A DNA stretch of 64,000 bases from Citrobacter sp. RHB25-C09 (GCF_013836145.1 NZ_CP057483.1:1364001-1428000); one strand, 5' to 3'. Counted from the first letter of the stretch, positions 42,556 to 51,620 are shown. Numbers and translations are program-made. Notes: a model not told the origin generated them from the letters alone.

Positions 42556-44223
42556 ATGAGTGAGGCTGAAGCCCGCCCGAGTAACTTTATCCGTCAGATC
42601 ATCGATGAAGATCTGGCCAGTGGTAAGCACACCACGATCCATACCCGTTTTCCGCCGGAGCCAAATGGCTATCTGCACATTGGCCACGCGAAATCCATCT
42701 GCCTGAACTTTGGTATCGCGCAAGATTACCAGGGCCTGTGCAACCTGCGTTTCGATGACACTAACCCGGTAAAAGAAGATATCGAGTACGTTGAGTCGAT
42801 CAAAAACGACGTTGAGTGGCTAGGTTTTCACTGGGCTGGTGAGGTTCGCTACTCCTCTGATTACTTTGACCAACTGCATGCCTACGCGGTTGAGTTGATC
42901 AACAAAGGTCTGGCCTATGTTGACGAACTTTCTGCGGAAGAGATCCGCGAATACCGTGGTACGCTGACGCAGCCGGGCAAAAACAGTCCGTTCCGCGATC
43001 GTAGCGTTGAAGAGAACCTGGCGCTGTTTGAAAAAATGCGCAGCGGTGGTTTTGAAGAAGGTAAAGCGTGTCTGCGCGCGAAAATCGACATGGCGTCGCC
43101 ATTTATCGTCATGCGTGACCCGGTGCTGTACCGCATTAAGTTTGCCGATCACCACCAGACTGGCAGCAAGTGGTGCATCTACCCGATGTACGACTTTACG
43201 CACTGCATCAGCGATGCGCTGGAAGGCATTACCCACTCGCTGTGTACCCTTGAATTCCAGGACAACCGTCGTCTGTACGACTGGGTGCTGGATAACATCA
43301 CCATTCCGGTTCACCCGCGCCAGTACGAGTTCTCGCGCCTGAATCTGGAGTACACCGTGATGTCCAAGCGTAAGCTGAATCTGCTGGTCACCGACAAGCA
43401 CGTTGAAGGCTGGGACGATCCGCGTATGCCGACCATCTCTGGTCTGCGTCGTCGTGGCTATACGGCAGCGGCCATCCGTGAATTCTGCAAGCGCATCGGC
43501 GTGACCAAGCAGGATAACACCATTGAAATGGCATCGCTGGAATCCTGCATTCGCGAAGATCTCAACGAAAACGCCCCGCGTGCGATGGCGGTGATCGATC
43601 CGGTTAAACTGGTTATCGAAAACTACCCGCAGGGTGAAAGCGAAATGGTCACCATGCCTAACCATCCGAACAAACCGGAAATGGGTAGCCGTGAAGTGCC
43701 GTTTAGCGGTGAGATCTGGATTGACCGCGCGGATTTCCGTGAAGAAGCCAACAAGCAGTACAAGCGTCTGGTGATGGGCAAAGAGGTGCGTCTGCGTAAC
43801 GCCTACGTGGTGAAAGCAGAGCGTGTGGAAAAAGATGCCGAAGGCAATATTACTACCATCTTCTGCACCTACGACGCAGACACCCTGAGCAAAGATCCGG
43901 CAGATGGTCGTAAAGTGAAAGGCGTTATTCACTGGGTAAGTGCGGCGCACGCGCTGCCGGTGGAAATTCGTCTGTACGATCGCCTGTTTAGCGTACCGAA
44001 CCCGGGCGCGGCAGAAGATTTCCTGTCCGTGATGAACCCGGAATCACTGGTCATTAAGCAGGGTTATGCTGAACCTTCGCTGAAAGATGCTGTGGCGGGT
44101 AAAGCGTACCAGTTTGAGCGTGAAGGCTACTTCTGCCTCGACAGCCGCTATGCAACCGCAGAGAAATTGGTGTTTAACCGTACCGTTGGCCTGCGTGATA
44201 CGTGGGCGAAAGTCGGCGAATAA
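42556..44223 (+). CDS. glnS: Glutaminyl-tRNA synthetase GlnS
   Basis: Class I synthetase that charges tRNA-Gln (three anticodon-loop variants of which are encoded at 33.2-33.7 kb). The 555-aa protein has HIGH (41-44, in GYLHIGHAKS) and the KMSKS variant VMSKRKL, a Rossmann catalytic domain and two C-terminal beta-barrels that read the anticodon (through DTWAKVGE). It is one residue longer than I recall for E. coli. Followed by a strong terminator. Confidence 0.98.
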   Translation: MSEAEARPSNFIRQIIDEDLASGKHTTIHTRFPPEPNGYLHIGHAKSICLNFGIAQDYQGLCNLRFDDTNPVKEDIEYVESIKNDVEWLGFHWAGEVRYSSDYFDQLHAYAVELINKGLAYVDELSAEEIREYRGTLTQPGKNSPFRDRSVEENLALFEKMRSGGFEEGKACLRAKIDMASPFIVMRDPVLYRIKFADHHQTGSKWCIYPMYDFTHCISDALEGITHSLCTLEFQDNRRLYDWVLDNITIPVHPRQYEFSRLNLEYTVMSKRKLNLLVTDKHVEGWDDPRMPTISGLRRRGYTAAAIREFCKRIGVTKQDNTIEMASLESCIREDLNENAPRAMAVIDPVKLVIENYPQGESEMVTMPNHPNKPEMGSREVPFSGEIWIDRADFREEANKQYKRLVMGKEVRLRNAYVVKAERVEKDAEGNITTIFCTYDADTLSKDPADGRKVKGVIHWVSAAHALPVEIRLYDRLFSVPNPGAAEDFLSVMNPESLVIKQGYAEPSLKDAVAGKAYQFEREGYFCLDSRYATAEKLVFNRTVGLRDTWAKVGE

Positions 44224-44240
44224 GCCGTAAAGCACTCTCC

Positions 44241-44267
44241 AACGCCGCATTCTGCGGCGTTTTTTTT
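44241..44267 (+). terminator. Terminator after glnS
   Basis: AACGCCGCA/TGCGGCGTT stem with a 3-nt loop and T8 run. The stretch from here to chiP (44268-44706) is AT-rich leader and promoter sequence; the only open frame there (from 44471) shows no Shine-Dalgarno or recognisable content. Confidence 0.93.
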
Positions 44268-44632
44268 ACCCCTGCCTTTTTCAATAATCTCTCTTTGCGC
44301 AGCGAATTAATTACCATCCAAAATTAATAAGCTATGCGAATGGTACTTTGTTATAGATAAGTTAATCATACAGATAATGACATGAAACCGATTTCATCTT
44401 TTTGGAAAACAACGATATTTTTAATTGTGCTGTCAATTTTTGACTGATGAAAAAAATGTAACAGAAAGCGATGAATTATGTGCGGTTGCTCATACTCTTA
44501 CATTCTCGTTACAGAAAGGTATTGATAATTCGCGTCGCGAAAAATAGTCTATTCATTGTAGTCAGCGAGGTCTTTCTCAACGCTACTTTTTCATTTTTAT
44601 TTTTTCGCTGTTTGCTTTTTGCATCAGCAATT

Positions 44633-44687
44633 TATACCCAATGGATTTCGAGATGCATCAAGGCGGCTTGAAAGACGAAGGGTTATA
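44633..44687. repeat. Small palindromic element in the chiP leader
   Basis: About 55 bp bounded by TATACCC (44633-44639) and GGGTTATA (44680-44687), with the internal string ATGCATCAAGGCGGCTTG. The form resembles short repeats I recall in enterobacterial intergenic regions. It abuts the ChiX pairing site. Confidence 0.45.
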
Positions 44688-44699
44688 CGTCAAAGAGGA
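44688..44699 (+). promoter_or_regulatory. ChiX small-RNA pairing site over the chiP Shine-Dalgarno
   Basis: CGTCAAAGAGGA is fully complementary to the ChiX seed TCCTCTTTGACG and includes the chiP ribosome-binding sequence AGAGGA. In E. coli and Salmonella ChiX silences chiP here unless chitosugars induce a decoy in the chb mRNA. The chiX gene itself is not in this window. Confidence 0.8.
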
Positions 44700-44706
44700 T
44701 ATACAT

Positions 44707-46113
44707 ATGCGTACGTTTAGTGGCAAACGTAGTGCGCTGGCGTTGGCTATCGCCGGTATCACAGCACTGTCGGGTCTGGTTGTTGCTCCTGCTGCACAGG
44801 CCGAAGGCTTTATCGATGATTCAACCCTGACCGGCGGCATCTATTACTGGCAGCGTGAGCGTGACCGTAAAGATGTGACCGACGGCGACAAATACAAAAC
44901 CAATCTTTCTCACGCCACCTGGAACGCCAACCTGGATTTCCAGTCCGGCTATGCGGCTGATATGTTCGGCCTGGATGTTGCGGCCTTCACTGCCATCGAA
45001 ATGGCAGAAAACGGCGATAGCGGCCATCCAAACGAAATTGCATTCTCGAAAAAGAACAAAGGCTATGACGAAGATTATTCCGGCGACAAGAGCGGAATCA
45101 GTCTCTATAAAGCGGCTGCGAAATTTAAATATGGCCCGGCCTGGGCGCGCGCTGGCTATATTCAGCCTACCGGACAAACGCTGTTAGCGCCGCACTGGAG
45201 CTTTATGCCTGGGACCTATCAGGGTGCGGAAGCGGGCGCAAACTTCGACTATGGTGATGCCGGCGCACTGAGCTTCTCCTACATGTGGACCAACGAATAT
45301 AAGTCCCCGTGGCATATCGAGATGGATAAGTTCTACCAGGGCGACAGAACCACAAAGGTGGATTACCTGCACTCCATCGGCGCGAAATATGACTTTAAAA
45401 ATGACTTAGTGCTGGAAGCAGCATTTGGTCAGTCTGAAGGCTATGTCGATCAGTACTTTGCGAAAGCCAGCTACAAGTTTGATTTAGCCGGTAACCCATT
45501 CTCCACCAGCTACCAGTTCTACGGCGCGCGCGATAAGGTTGATAACCGTACTGCAAGCGATATCTATGATGGTACGGCCTGGCTGCAGGCGTTGACCTTC
45601 GGCTACAAAGTGGCTGAAGTGGTTGATCTGCGTCTGGAAGGCACCTGGGTGAAAGCGGAAGGGCAGCAGGGTTTCTTCCTGCAACGTATGACCCCGACTT
45701 ACTCCTCCTCAAACGGTCGTCTGGACATCTGGTGGGATAACCGCTCAGACTTCAACGCCAACGGCGAAAAAGCGGTCTTCTTCGGCGCGATGTATGATCT
45801 GAAAAACTGGAACCTGCCGGGTTGGGCTGTCGGTGCATCCTATGTTTACGCCTGGGACGCTAAACCGTCTACCTGGCAGAGCAATCCAGATGCGTACTAC
45901 GATAAAAACCGTACGATTGAAGAATCTTCTTACAGTCTGGATGCGGTCTACACCCTGCAGGATGGTCGTGCGAAAGGCACCATGTTTAAACTGCACTTCA
46001 CCGAGTACGACAACCACTCCAATATTCCAAGCTGGGGCGGCGGCTACGGCAACATCTTCCAGGATGAGCGCGACGTGAAATTCATCGTGATTGCCCCGTT
46101 CACCATCTTCTAA
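44707..46113 (+). CDS. chiP: Chitoporin ChiP (OprD-family outer-membrane porin)
   Basis: Outer-membrane channel for chitosugars. From ATG 44707 behind AGAGGA the precursor has 468 aa, as in E. coli YbfM; the longer frame from 44641 lies within the leader. A signal peptide ends near AAQAEG (about 32), followed by the barrel with LTGGIYYWQRERDRKD and many aromatic turns, ending VIAPFTIF with terminal Phe for barrel assembly. It is regulated by NagC in relatives and by ChiX. chiQ follows. Confidence 0.97.
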   Translation: MRTFSGKRSALALAIAGITALSGLVVAPAAQAEGFIDDSTLTGGIYYWQRERDRKDVTDGDKYKTNLSHATWNANLDFQSGYAADMFGLDVAAFTAIEMAENGDSGHPNEIAFSKKNKGYDEDYSGDKSGISLYKAAAKFKYGPAWARAGYIQPTGQTLLAPHWSFMPGTYQGAEAGANFDYGDAGALSFSYMWTNEYKSPWHIEMDKFYQGDRTTKVDYLHSIGAKYDFKNDLVLEAAFGQSEGYVDQYFAKASYKFDLAGNPFSTSYQFYGARDKVDNRTASDIYDGTAWLQALTFGYKVAEVVDLRLEGTWVKAEGQQGFFLQRMTPTYSSSNGRLDIWWDNRSDFNANGEKAVFFGAMYDLKNWNLPGWAVGASYVYAWDAKPSTWQSNPDAYYDKNRTIEESSYSLDAVYTLQDGRAKGTMFKLHFTEYDNHSNIPSWGGGYGNIFQDERDVKFIVIAPFTIF

Positions 46114-46162
46114 TGCCAGCAGCGGCGGGCCTGGTGCCTGCCGCTCTGTTGAGGACTGTTCT

Positions 46163-46495
46163 ATGAAAAAACTGTTACTCGTCGCCGCGATGGCATCCGG
46201 ACTGGTGGCCTGCGCTCCTTCTACCGCACCGAAAGAAGACAGTCGTTTGAAAGAAGCGTACAGCGCCTGTATCAACACGGCGCAGGGTTCACCAGAGAAA
46301 ATTGAAGCCTGCCAGAGCGTGTTAAACGTACTGAGGAAAGAGAAACAGCATCAGGCGTTTGCCAACCAGGAAAGCGTGCGCGTACTGGATTACCAGCAAT
46401 GTATTCAGGCTGCGCATAGCGGAAACGGTCAGGCAGTTAACGCTGATTGCGATAAAATCTGGAATGAAATTCGTACCAAAAACAGCGCGCAGTAA
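46163..46495 (+). CDS. chiQ: ChiQ lipoprotein
   Basis: Small lipoprotein co-expressed with chitoporin; exact role unknown. The 110-aa precursor has the signal MKKLLLVAAMASGLVAC with lipobox LVAC (Cys17) and a helical, Cys-containing mature part (YSACINTAQGSPEKIEACQ). ATG 46163 follows GAGGACTG; a longer frame from 46091 would mask the signal. It lies 49 bp after chiP with a terminator after it. Confidence 0.92.
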   Translation: MKKLLLVAAMASGLVACAPSTAPKEDSRLKEAYSACINTAQGSPEKIEACQSVLNVLRKEKQHQAFANQESVRVLDYQQCIQAAHSGNGQAVNADCDKIWNEIRTKNSAQ

Positions 46496-46514
46496 CGCTT
46501 ACTGTTCGGCAGAC

Positions 46515-46544
46515 AAAAGACCCGCATTTTCTGCGGGTCTTTTA
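46515..46544 (+). terminator. Terminator after chiQ
   Basis: AGACCCGCA (46518-46526) pairs with TGCGGGTCT (46532-46540) followed by TTTATT; the left A4 makes it partly bidirectional. Confidence 0.88.
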
Positions 46545-46552
46545 TTGGGCAT

Positions 46553-46577
46553 AAAAAAACCAACCCTAAGGTTGGCT
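46553..46577 (-). terminator. Terminator after fur
   Basis: Minus strand stem CCAACC/GGTTGG followed by a T7 run (A-run 46553-46559), 18 bp after the fur stop. Confidence 0.85.
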
Positions 46578-46594
46578 TTTATGAATACAGTGAC

Positions 46595-47041
46595 TTATTT
46601 CGCGTTGTGCGCCTGTTCATCTTCGCGGCAATCGCCTTCGGCGCAGTGCCCGTAGAGATAGAGGCTATGGTTCGTTAAACGAATACCATGCTTTGACGCG
46701 ATCTCACGTTGGCGCGCTTCGATAGAATCGTCGCTGAACTCGATCACTTTCCCACAGTCAAGGCAGATCAGGTGATCGTGATGATGTTGCTGCGTCAGTT
46801 CAAAAACGGATTTGCCGCCTTCAAAATTGTGGCGGGTTACGATACCGGCGTCATCAAACTGGTTCAGCACGCGATAAACGGTCGCCAGACCAATTTCTTC
46901 ACCCATGTCGATCAGTCGTTTGTATAAATCTTCCGCACTGACGTGATGGTTTTCCGGGCCCTGAAGAACTTCCAAAATTTTCAAACGTGGAAGCGTTACT
47001 TTCAGGCCAGCCTTCTTTAATGCGGTATTGTTGTCAGTCAT
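46595..47041 (-). CDS. fur: Ferric uptake regulator Fur
   Basis: Iron-sensing repressor of iron uptake and of RyhB. The 148-aa protein has an N-terminal winged helix (TLPRLKILEVLQ to ATVYRVLNQFDD), the metal-binding string HHHDHLICLDCGKVIEF and C-terminal cysteines in GHCAEGDCRED. Length equals E. coli Fur. It lies downstream of fldA on the same strand and has its own promoter; both are tied to redox and iron control. Confidence 0.98.
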   Translation of the reverse strand: MTDNNTALKKAGLKVTLPRLKILEVLQGPENHHVSAEDLYKRLIDMGEEIGLATVYRVLNQFDDAGIVTRHNFEGGKSVFELTQQHHHDHLICLDCGKVIEFSDDSIEARQREIASKHGIRLTNHSLYLYGHCAEGDCREDEQAHNAK

Positions 47042-47117
47042 GCGGAATCTGTCCTGTTGCTAAACGATTCACTTCATACAAGAAGTGACAGAAATTGCAC
47101 TCGAGATATTGCGATTC

Positions 47118-47146
47118 ATTATAGGACTGCCGTGTCTAAATGAAAA
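47118..47146 (-). promoter_or_regulatory. fur promoter
   Basis: A perfect minus-strand -10 TATAAT (47123-47118) with a weaker TTTTCA (47146-47141) 17 bp upstream. The leader to the fur ATG is about 70 nt. The fur-fldA gap (47042-47321) also contains a hairpin TGCGGCG/CGCCGCA at 47290-47316 just after fldA. Confidence 0.65.
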
Positions 47147-47321
47147 CCGCAAGGCTCTGGCAAATGTTAATAATAACGAGGTATTGCCTGGAAATGAGAG
47201 CGCCACCTAATAACTCCTGCATATTGTACAGGGATGGGCAAGGAAGTTACAAATTTGTAGCAATTATTTTGATTGGTTCTGTCTATTGATGCGGCGCAAA
47301 CCATGTTTACGCCGCATAACA

Positions 47322-47852
47322 TCAGGCGTTAATAATTTCGTCGAGATGCAATTCTTCGGAAATCTGTTTTACCCATTTTTCCACGCGCTCAGCGGTCAAC
47401 TCCGGCTGGCGATCTTCATCAATGGCCAGACCGACAAAATGGTCGTCATCTGCCAGACCTTTAGACGCTTCGAAGTGGTAACCCGCCGTCGGCCAGTGAC
47501 CCACGATGGTTGCGCCGCGCGGCTCAATGATGTCGCGAATAGTTCCTAACGCGTCGCAGAAGTATTCTGCATAATCTTCCTGGTCGCCACAGCCGAAAAG
47601 AGCCACCAGTTTGCCATTGAAATCAACTTCTTCGAGGGTCGGAAAGAAGTCATCCCAGTCGCATTGCGCTTCGCCGTAGTACCAGGTTGGGATGCCGAGC
47701 AGCAGAATGTCATACCCTTCCAGGTCTTCTTTGCTGCTTTTAGCAATGTCATGAACATCAGCAACGTCTTTACCAAGCTGTTTCTGAATCATTTTTGCGA
47801 TATTTTCGGTATTCCCGGTGTCGCTGCCGAAAAAGATGCCAGTGATTGCCAT
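47322..47852 (-). CDS. fldA: Flavodoxin I FldA
   Basis: Essential FMN electron carrier that feeds pyruvate formate-lyase activation, MetH reactivation, IspG/IspH and BioB. The 176-aa protein has the FMN phosphate loop GSDTGNTE (9-16), the aromatic flavin loop GIPTWYYGE and the second loop GCGDQEDYAEYFCDA. Length equals E. coli FldA. GAGG precedes ATG 47852. Confidence 0.98.
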   Translation of the reverse strand: MAITGIFFGSDTGNTENIAKMIQKQLGKDVADVHDIAKSSKEDLEGYDILLLGIPTWYYGEAQCDWDDFFPTLEEVDFNGKLVALFGCGDQEDYAEYFCDALGTIRDIIEPRGATIVGHWPTAGYHFEASKGLADDDHFVGLAIDEDRQPELTAERVEKWVKQISEELHLDEIINA

Positions 47853-48001
47853 GAGTGAAGTAACCTCTTGAAACTCATTGAAATGGTTGGGGCGAATTGC
47901 CCACAGATAAGGGCAATCATAGCAGAACAGTCAGGTATGCGGAAATAGCAAACGTGCAGGAGTGCACTTCATGCTACACGAAAGTGGAGGATGTGAGGTT
48001 T

Positions 48002-48295
48002 CTAGCCCTGAGTCTGACTGCGCAAGGCTGCCAGTTGGGACATCAGCATTTCTTCAATCAGCTCGCTGCGACTTATGTTACGGGATTCTGCCAGTTCGTT
48101 TAAGGCGTCAACGGCTTCCGCGTTGAGCTTAAGTTCGACACGCTTAAGGCCACGAACTTTGTCGCGTTTTAGCTGGTTACGCTTATTAATGCGCAGCTGT
48201 TCATCGCGCGAAAGCGGATTGGTTTTGGGTCTTCCCGGACGACGCTCGTGCGCGAACAGATCTAATGTCGTACGGTCCGTTTGTTCTTTGGCCAT
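48002..48295 (-). CDS. ybfE: YbfE, LexA-regulated ribbon-helix-helix-like protein
   Basis: Small protein known in E. coli as part of the SOS regulon; function unknown. The 97-aa protein is basic in the first half (RRPGRPKTNPLSRDEQLRIN) and ends in a ribbon-helix-helix-like unit (RVELKLNAEAVDALNELAES then NISRSELIEEML), so DNA binding is likely. Length matches E. coli YbfE. The upstream SOS box appears degraded here. It is 149 bp upstream of fldA. Confidence 0.9.
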   Translation of the reverse strand: MAKEQTDRTTLDLFAHERRPGRPKTNPLSRDEQLRINKRNQLKRDKVRGLKRVELKLNAEAVDALNELAESRNISRSELIEEMLMSQLAALRSQTQG

Positions 48296-48410
48296 GATCC
48301 TGGTGATTTCGGGGGAACAATCAGTCGGGCGTCAGCCCGGATGGATAGCGCGCCATCATACATCAGCGAGTGGGGCGCGCCAACGTTCGCGCGCGTAATC
48401 GCGCACGGAC

Positions 48411-48430
48411 GCCGAGTTTTTAATCAGTTC
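48411..48430 (-). promoter_or_regulatory. Degenerate LexA box upstream of ybfE
   Basis: On the minus strand AACTGATTAAAAACTCGGC keeps the first half CTG of a LexA site (CTG-N10-CAG) but has CGG where CAG is expected. It overlaps the ybfF stop codon and lies about 115 bp before ybfE. I recall the E. coli site as AACTGATTAAAAACCCAG. Confidence 0.45.
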
Positions 48431-49197
48431 GCCGTGTCGTTCAGATAACGACGGATGGCGCGCAGGACAGCCTCGGGCTTTTCTGCATGTACCCAGTGAC
48501 CCGCACCGGCAATCACGTGGGCTCGCGCCTGCGGAAACTGGGCGAGCAGGTCGGCGCGATACGCTTCGGTGACATAAGGGGAGTTGCCGCCGGGAATAAA
48601 CAGCGCCGGGTGGTCCCAGGCCGGGATTGTCTCCCAGCCGACGATATGCGGGTATTGCTCCCACAGCACCGGAACGTTAAAGCGCCACTCGCCGTCAGCC
48701 CAGGATTTCAGCAAAAACTGAATCACCCCTTCTTCGTTAAGATGCTCGCGCATCACCACAGCCGCCTGCTGCCGGGTTTGCGCCTCCGATGCCGTTACCG
48801 CGTTGATGGCCGTGAAAATTTCATCGTGGCGGCGGACAGGGTAATCCACCGGCGCAATATCGATTGCCACTAACTTATCGACTCGCTCCGGTGCTAATGC
48901 GGTCAGCGCCATTACCGCTTTGCCACCCATTGAGTGACCAATAAAGGTGGCTTTGTCGATCTGCTGGGCATCCAGCGTATCCAGCAGATCCTGCGCCATA
49001 ACCGCGTAGTTCATTTGCGGATCGCGGGGCGACAGGCCGTGGTTGCGCATGTCGACCTGAATAACATCGTGGTCGTTTACCAGGTCGCGCGCCAGGACGC
49101 CGAGATTATCCAGACTGCCAAACAGACCGTGAACCAGGACGATGGGAGAATTATTGTGCAGGTTTTGTGCAGATTGCGCTCGGATATTCAATTTCAT
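48424..49197 (-). CDS. ybfF: Alpha/beta-hydrolase esterase YbfF
   Basis: Esterase acting on short to medium acyl esters, with activity on acyl-CoA reported for E. coli. The 257-aa protein has the oxyanion region LVHGLFGSLDNLG, the nucleophile elbow GHSMGG with Ser89 and the catalytic His in GAGHWVHAEKPE. It diverges from seqA and precedes ybfE. Confidence 0.94.
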   Translation of the reverse strand: MKLNIRAQSAQNLHNNSPIVLVHGLFGSLDNLGVLARDLVNDHDVIQVDMRNHGLSPRDPQMNYAVMAQDLLDTLDAQQIDKATFIGHSMGGKAVMALTALAPERVDKLVAIDIAPVDYPVRRHDEIFTAINAVTASEAQTRQQAAVVMREHLNEEGVIQFLLKSWADGEWRFNVPVLWEQYPHIVGWETIPAWDHPALFIPGGNSPYVTEAYRADLLAQFPQARAHVIAGAGHWVHAEKPEAVLRAIRRYLNDTAN

Positions 49198-49394
49198 GGC
49201 AAAGTTCTTTTTTTCGCTTCGTCGGGTTAGGGTATTATGTTGACCATTCTACAACTGGGCTGCAACCATTACGGTTTACTCCGAGTTTTACGTTCAGCCA
49301 GGTTTGACGCTATCCGCTGTCAGGATTTGCCTTTACACTGTGTTCAGATAATCCTGACGACTTGTATTCAGATAAGACACCGCACTGGATTAAG

Positions 49395-49940
49395 ATGAAA
49401 ACGATTGAAGTCGATGATGAACTCTATAGCTATATTGCCAGCCACACCAAGCATATCGGCGAGAGCGCATCCGAAATTTTACGGCGCATGTTGAAGTTTT
49501 CCGCCGCATCACAGCCTGTCGCCTCAGCGGCAAAAGAGGTTCGCGCGCAGCAACCTGTGGCTGTGGAAGCGAAACCCGTCAATCCTGTAAAGGATAAAGT
49601 GCGCGCCATGCGTGAAATGCTTCTGTCTGACGAATACGCAGAACAGAAGAGAGCGGTCAATCGCTTCATGCTGGTACTGTCTACACTTTATTCACTGGAT
49701 CCGCACGCCTTTGCCGATGCAACGGAATCGTTGCATGGCAGAACGCGCGTCTATTTTGCGGCGGACGAACAGACGCTGCTGAAAAATGGTAATCAGACCA
49801 AACCGAAACACGTACCCGGTACGCCGTATTGGGTGATTACCAACACCAACACTGGCCGTAAATGCAGCATGATTGAACACATCATGCAGTCAATGCAATT
49901 CCCGACGGAATTGATTGAGAAGGTTTGCGGAACAATTTAA
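49395..49940 (+). CDS. seqA: Replication initiation negative modulator SeqA
   Basis: Binds hemimethylated GATC sites, sequesters oriC and dnaA after initiation and helps organise new DNA. The 181-aa protein has the N-terminal filament-forming domain (MKTIEVDDELYSYIASHTKH), a variable linker (about 40-68) and the C-terminal DNA-binding domain with NGNQTKPKHVPGTPYWVITN. I chose ATG 49395; eleven further residues upstream are in frame but not conserved. It lies 23 bp before pgm. Confidence 0.97.
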   Translation: MKTIEVDDELYSYIASHTKHIGESASEILRRMLKFSAASQPVASAAKEVRAQQPVAVEAKPVNPVKDKVRAMREMLLSDEYAEQKRAVNRFMLVLSTLYSLDPHAFADATESLHGRTRVYFAADEQTLLKNGNQTKPKHVPGTPYWVITNTNTGRKCSMIEHIMQSMQFPTELIEKVCGTI

Positions 49941-49963
49941 CCCTTGCAAAGAAGGACCAGGCA

Positions 49964-51604
49964 ATGGCAATCCACAACCGTGCAGGACAGCCTGCGCAAC
50001 AAAGTGATTTGATTAACGTCGCCCAACTGACGGCGCAATATTATGTACTGAAACCAGAAGCAGGGAATGCTGAACACGCGGTGAAATTCGGTACCTCCGG
50101 ACACCGTGGCAGTGCAGGTCGCCATAGCTTCAATGAACCGCATATTCTGGCGATTGCGCAGGCGATTGCCGAAGAGCGCGCGAAAAACGGCATTACCGGT
50201 CCTTGCTATGTGGGTAAAGATACTCACGCACTCTCCGAACCGGCGTTTATTTCGGTGCTGGAAGTGCTTGCGGCAAACGGGGTGGACGTGATTGTTCAGG
50301 AGAACAACGGTTTTACGCCAACGCCTGCCGTCTCAAACGCAATCCTGGTCCATAACAAAAAGGGCGGAGCGCTGGCGGATGGTATCGTCATCACCCCGTC
50401 GCATAACCCACCGGAAGATGGTGGCATTAAATACAATCCACCTAACGGCGGCCCTGCGGATACCGACGTCACTAAAGTCGTGGAAGACCGCGCGAATGCA
50501 TTACTGGCAGATGGCCTGAAAGGGGTGAAACGTCTCTCTCTGGATGCGGCGCTGGCCTCCGGTCATGTTAAAGAACAGGATCTGGTGCAGCCTTTCATTG
50601 AAGGGTTGGCGGACATCGTCGATATGGCGGCGATCCAGAAAGCCGGCCTGACGCTGGGCGTGGATCCGCTGGGTGGTTCCGGTATCGAATACTGGAAGCG
50701 TATTGGTGAACATTACAAACTCAACCTGACCATCGTTAACGACCAGGTCGATCAGACTTTCCGCTTTATGCATCTCGATAAAGATGGCGCGATCCGCATG
50801 GACTGCTCCTCTGAATGTGCGATGGCTGGGCTGTTGGCGCTGCGTGATAAGTTCGATTTGGCGTTCGCAAACGACCCGGATTACGACCGTCATGGCATCG
50901 TAACCCCGGCGGGGCTGATGAACCCGAACCACTATCTGGCGGTGGCGATCAACTACCTGTTCCAGCATCGCCCGCAGTGGGGCAAAGAGGTGGCTGTCGG
51001 TAAAACGCTGGTGTCTTCGGCGATGATTGACCGCGTGGTTAACGACCTGGGCCGTAAGCTGGTAGAAGTTCCGGTTGGCTTTAAATGGTTCGTTGACGGT
51101 CTGTTTGACGGCAGCTTCGGCTTTGGTGGCGAAGAGAGCGCGGGCGCCTCTTTCCTGCGCTTCGACGGTACGCCGTGGTCTACGGACAAAGACGGGATCA
51201 TCATGTGCCTGCTGGCGGCGGAAATCACCGCGGTTACCGGTAAGAACCCGCAGGAGCACTACAACGAATTGGCAGCCCGTTTCGGCGCACCAAGCTATAA
51301 CCGTCTGCAGGCTGGCGCGACATCCGCGCAGAAGGCCGCGCTGTCGAAACTGTCTCCGGAAATGGTGAGCGCCAGTACGCTGGCCGGTGACCCAATCACC
51401 GCACGCCTGACCGCTGCACCGGGCAACGGCGCTTCGATTGGCGGGCTGAAGGTGATGACCGACAACGGCTGGTTTGCGGCGCGTCCGTCTGGCACGGAAG
51501 ATGCGTATAAGATCTACTGTGAAAGCTTCCTCGGCGAAGAACATCGCAAGCAGATTGAGAAAGAAGCGGTTGAGATTGTCAGCGAAGTGCTGAAAAACGC
51601 ATAA
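49964..51604 (+). CDS. pgm: Phosphoglucomutase Pgm
   Basis: Interconverts glucose-1-phosphate and glucose-6-phosphate, supplying UDP-glucose and glycogen and using galactose. From ATG 49964 the protein has 546 aa, as in E. coli. The active-site phosphoserine loop is TPSHNPPEDGG (Ser about 146), the metal loop DPDYDRHG and the sugar-binding loop GEESAGAS; the phosphate-binding end RPSGTEDAYKIYCES is intact. It is co-transcribed with seqA, with a terminator after it. Confidence 0.98.
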   Translation: MAIHNRAGQPAQQSDLINVAQLTAQYYVLKPEAGNAEHAVKFGTSGHRGSAGRHSFNEPHILAIAQAIAEERAKNGITGPCYVGKDTHALSEPAFISVLEVLAANGVDVIVQENNGFTPTPAVSNAILVHNKKGGALADGIVITPSHNPPEDGGIKYNPPNGGPADTDVTKVVEDRANALLADGLKGVKRLSLDAALASGHVKEQDLVQPFIEGLADIVDMAAIQKAGLTLGVDPLGGSGIEYWKRIGEHYKLNLTIVNDQVDQTFRFMHLDKDGAIRMDCSSECAMAGLLALRDKFDLAFANDPDYDRHGIVTPAGLMNPNHYLAVAINYLFQHRPQWGKEVAVGKTLVSSAMIDRVVNDLGRKLVEVPVGFKWFVDGLFDGSFGFGGEESAGASFLRFDGTPWSTDKDGIIMCLLAAEITAVTGKNPQEHYNELAARFGAPSYNRLQAGATSAQKAALSKLSPEMVSASTLAGDPITARLTAAPGNGASIGGLKVMTDNGWFAARPSGTEDAYKIYCESFLGEEHRKQIEKEAVEIVSEVLKNA

Positions 51605-51620
51605 ATTGTTGTGAAATAAA

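Noticed and set aside
44471..44671. 66-codon frame in the glnS-chiP gap
   Set aside because: No Shine-Dalgarno; AT-rich leader sequence; hydrophobic translation is expected from T-rich DNA.
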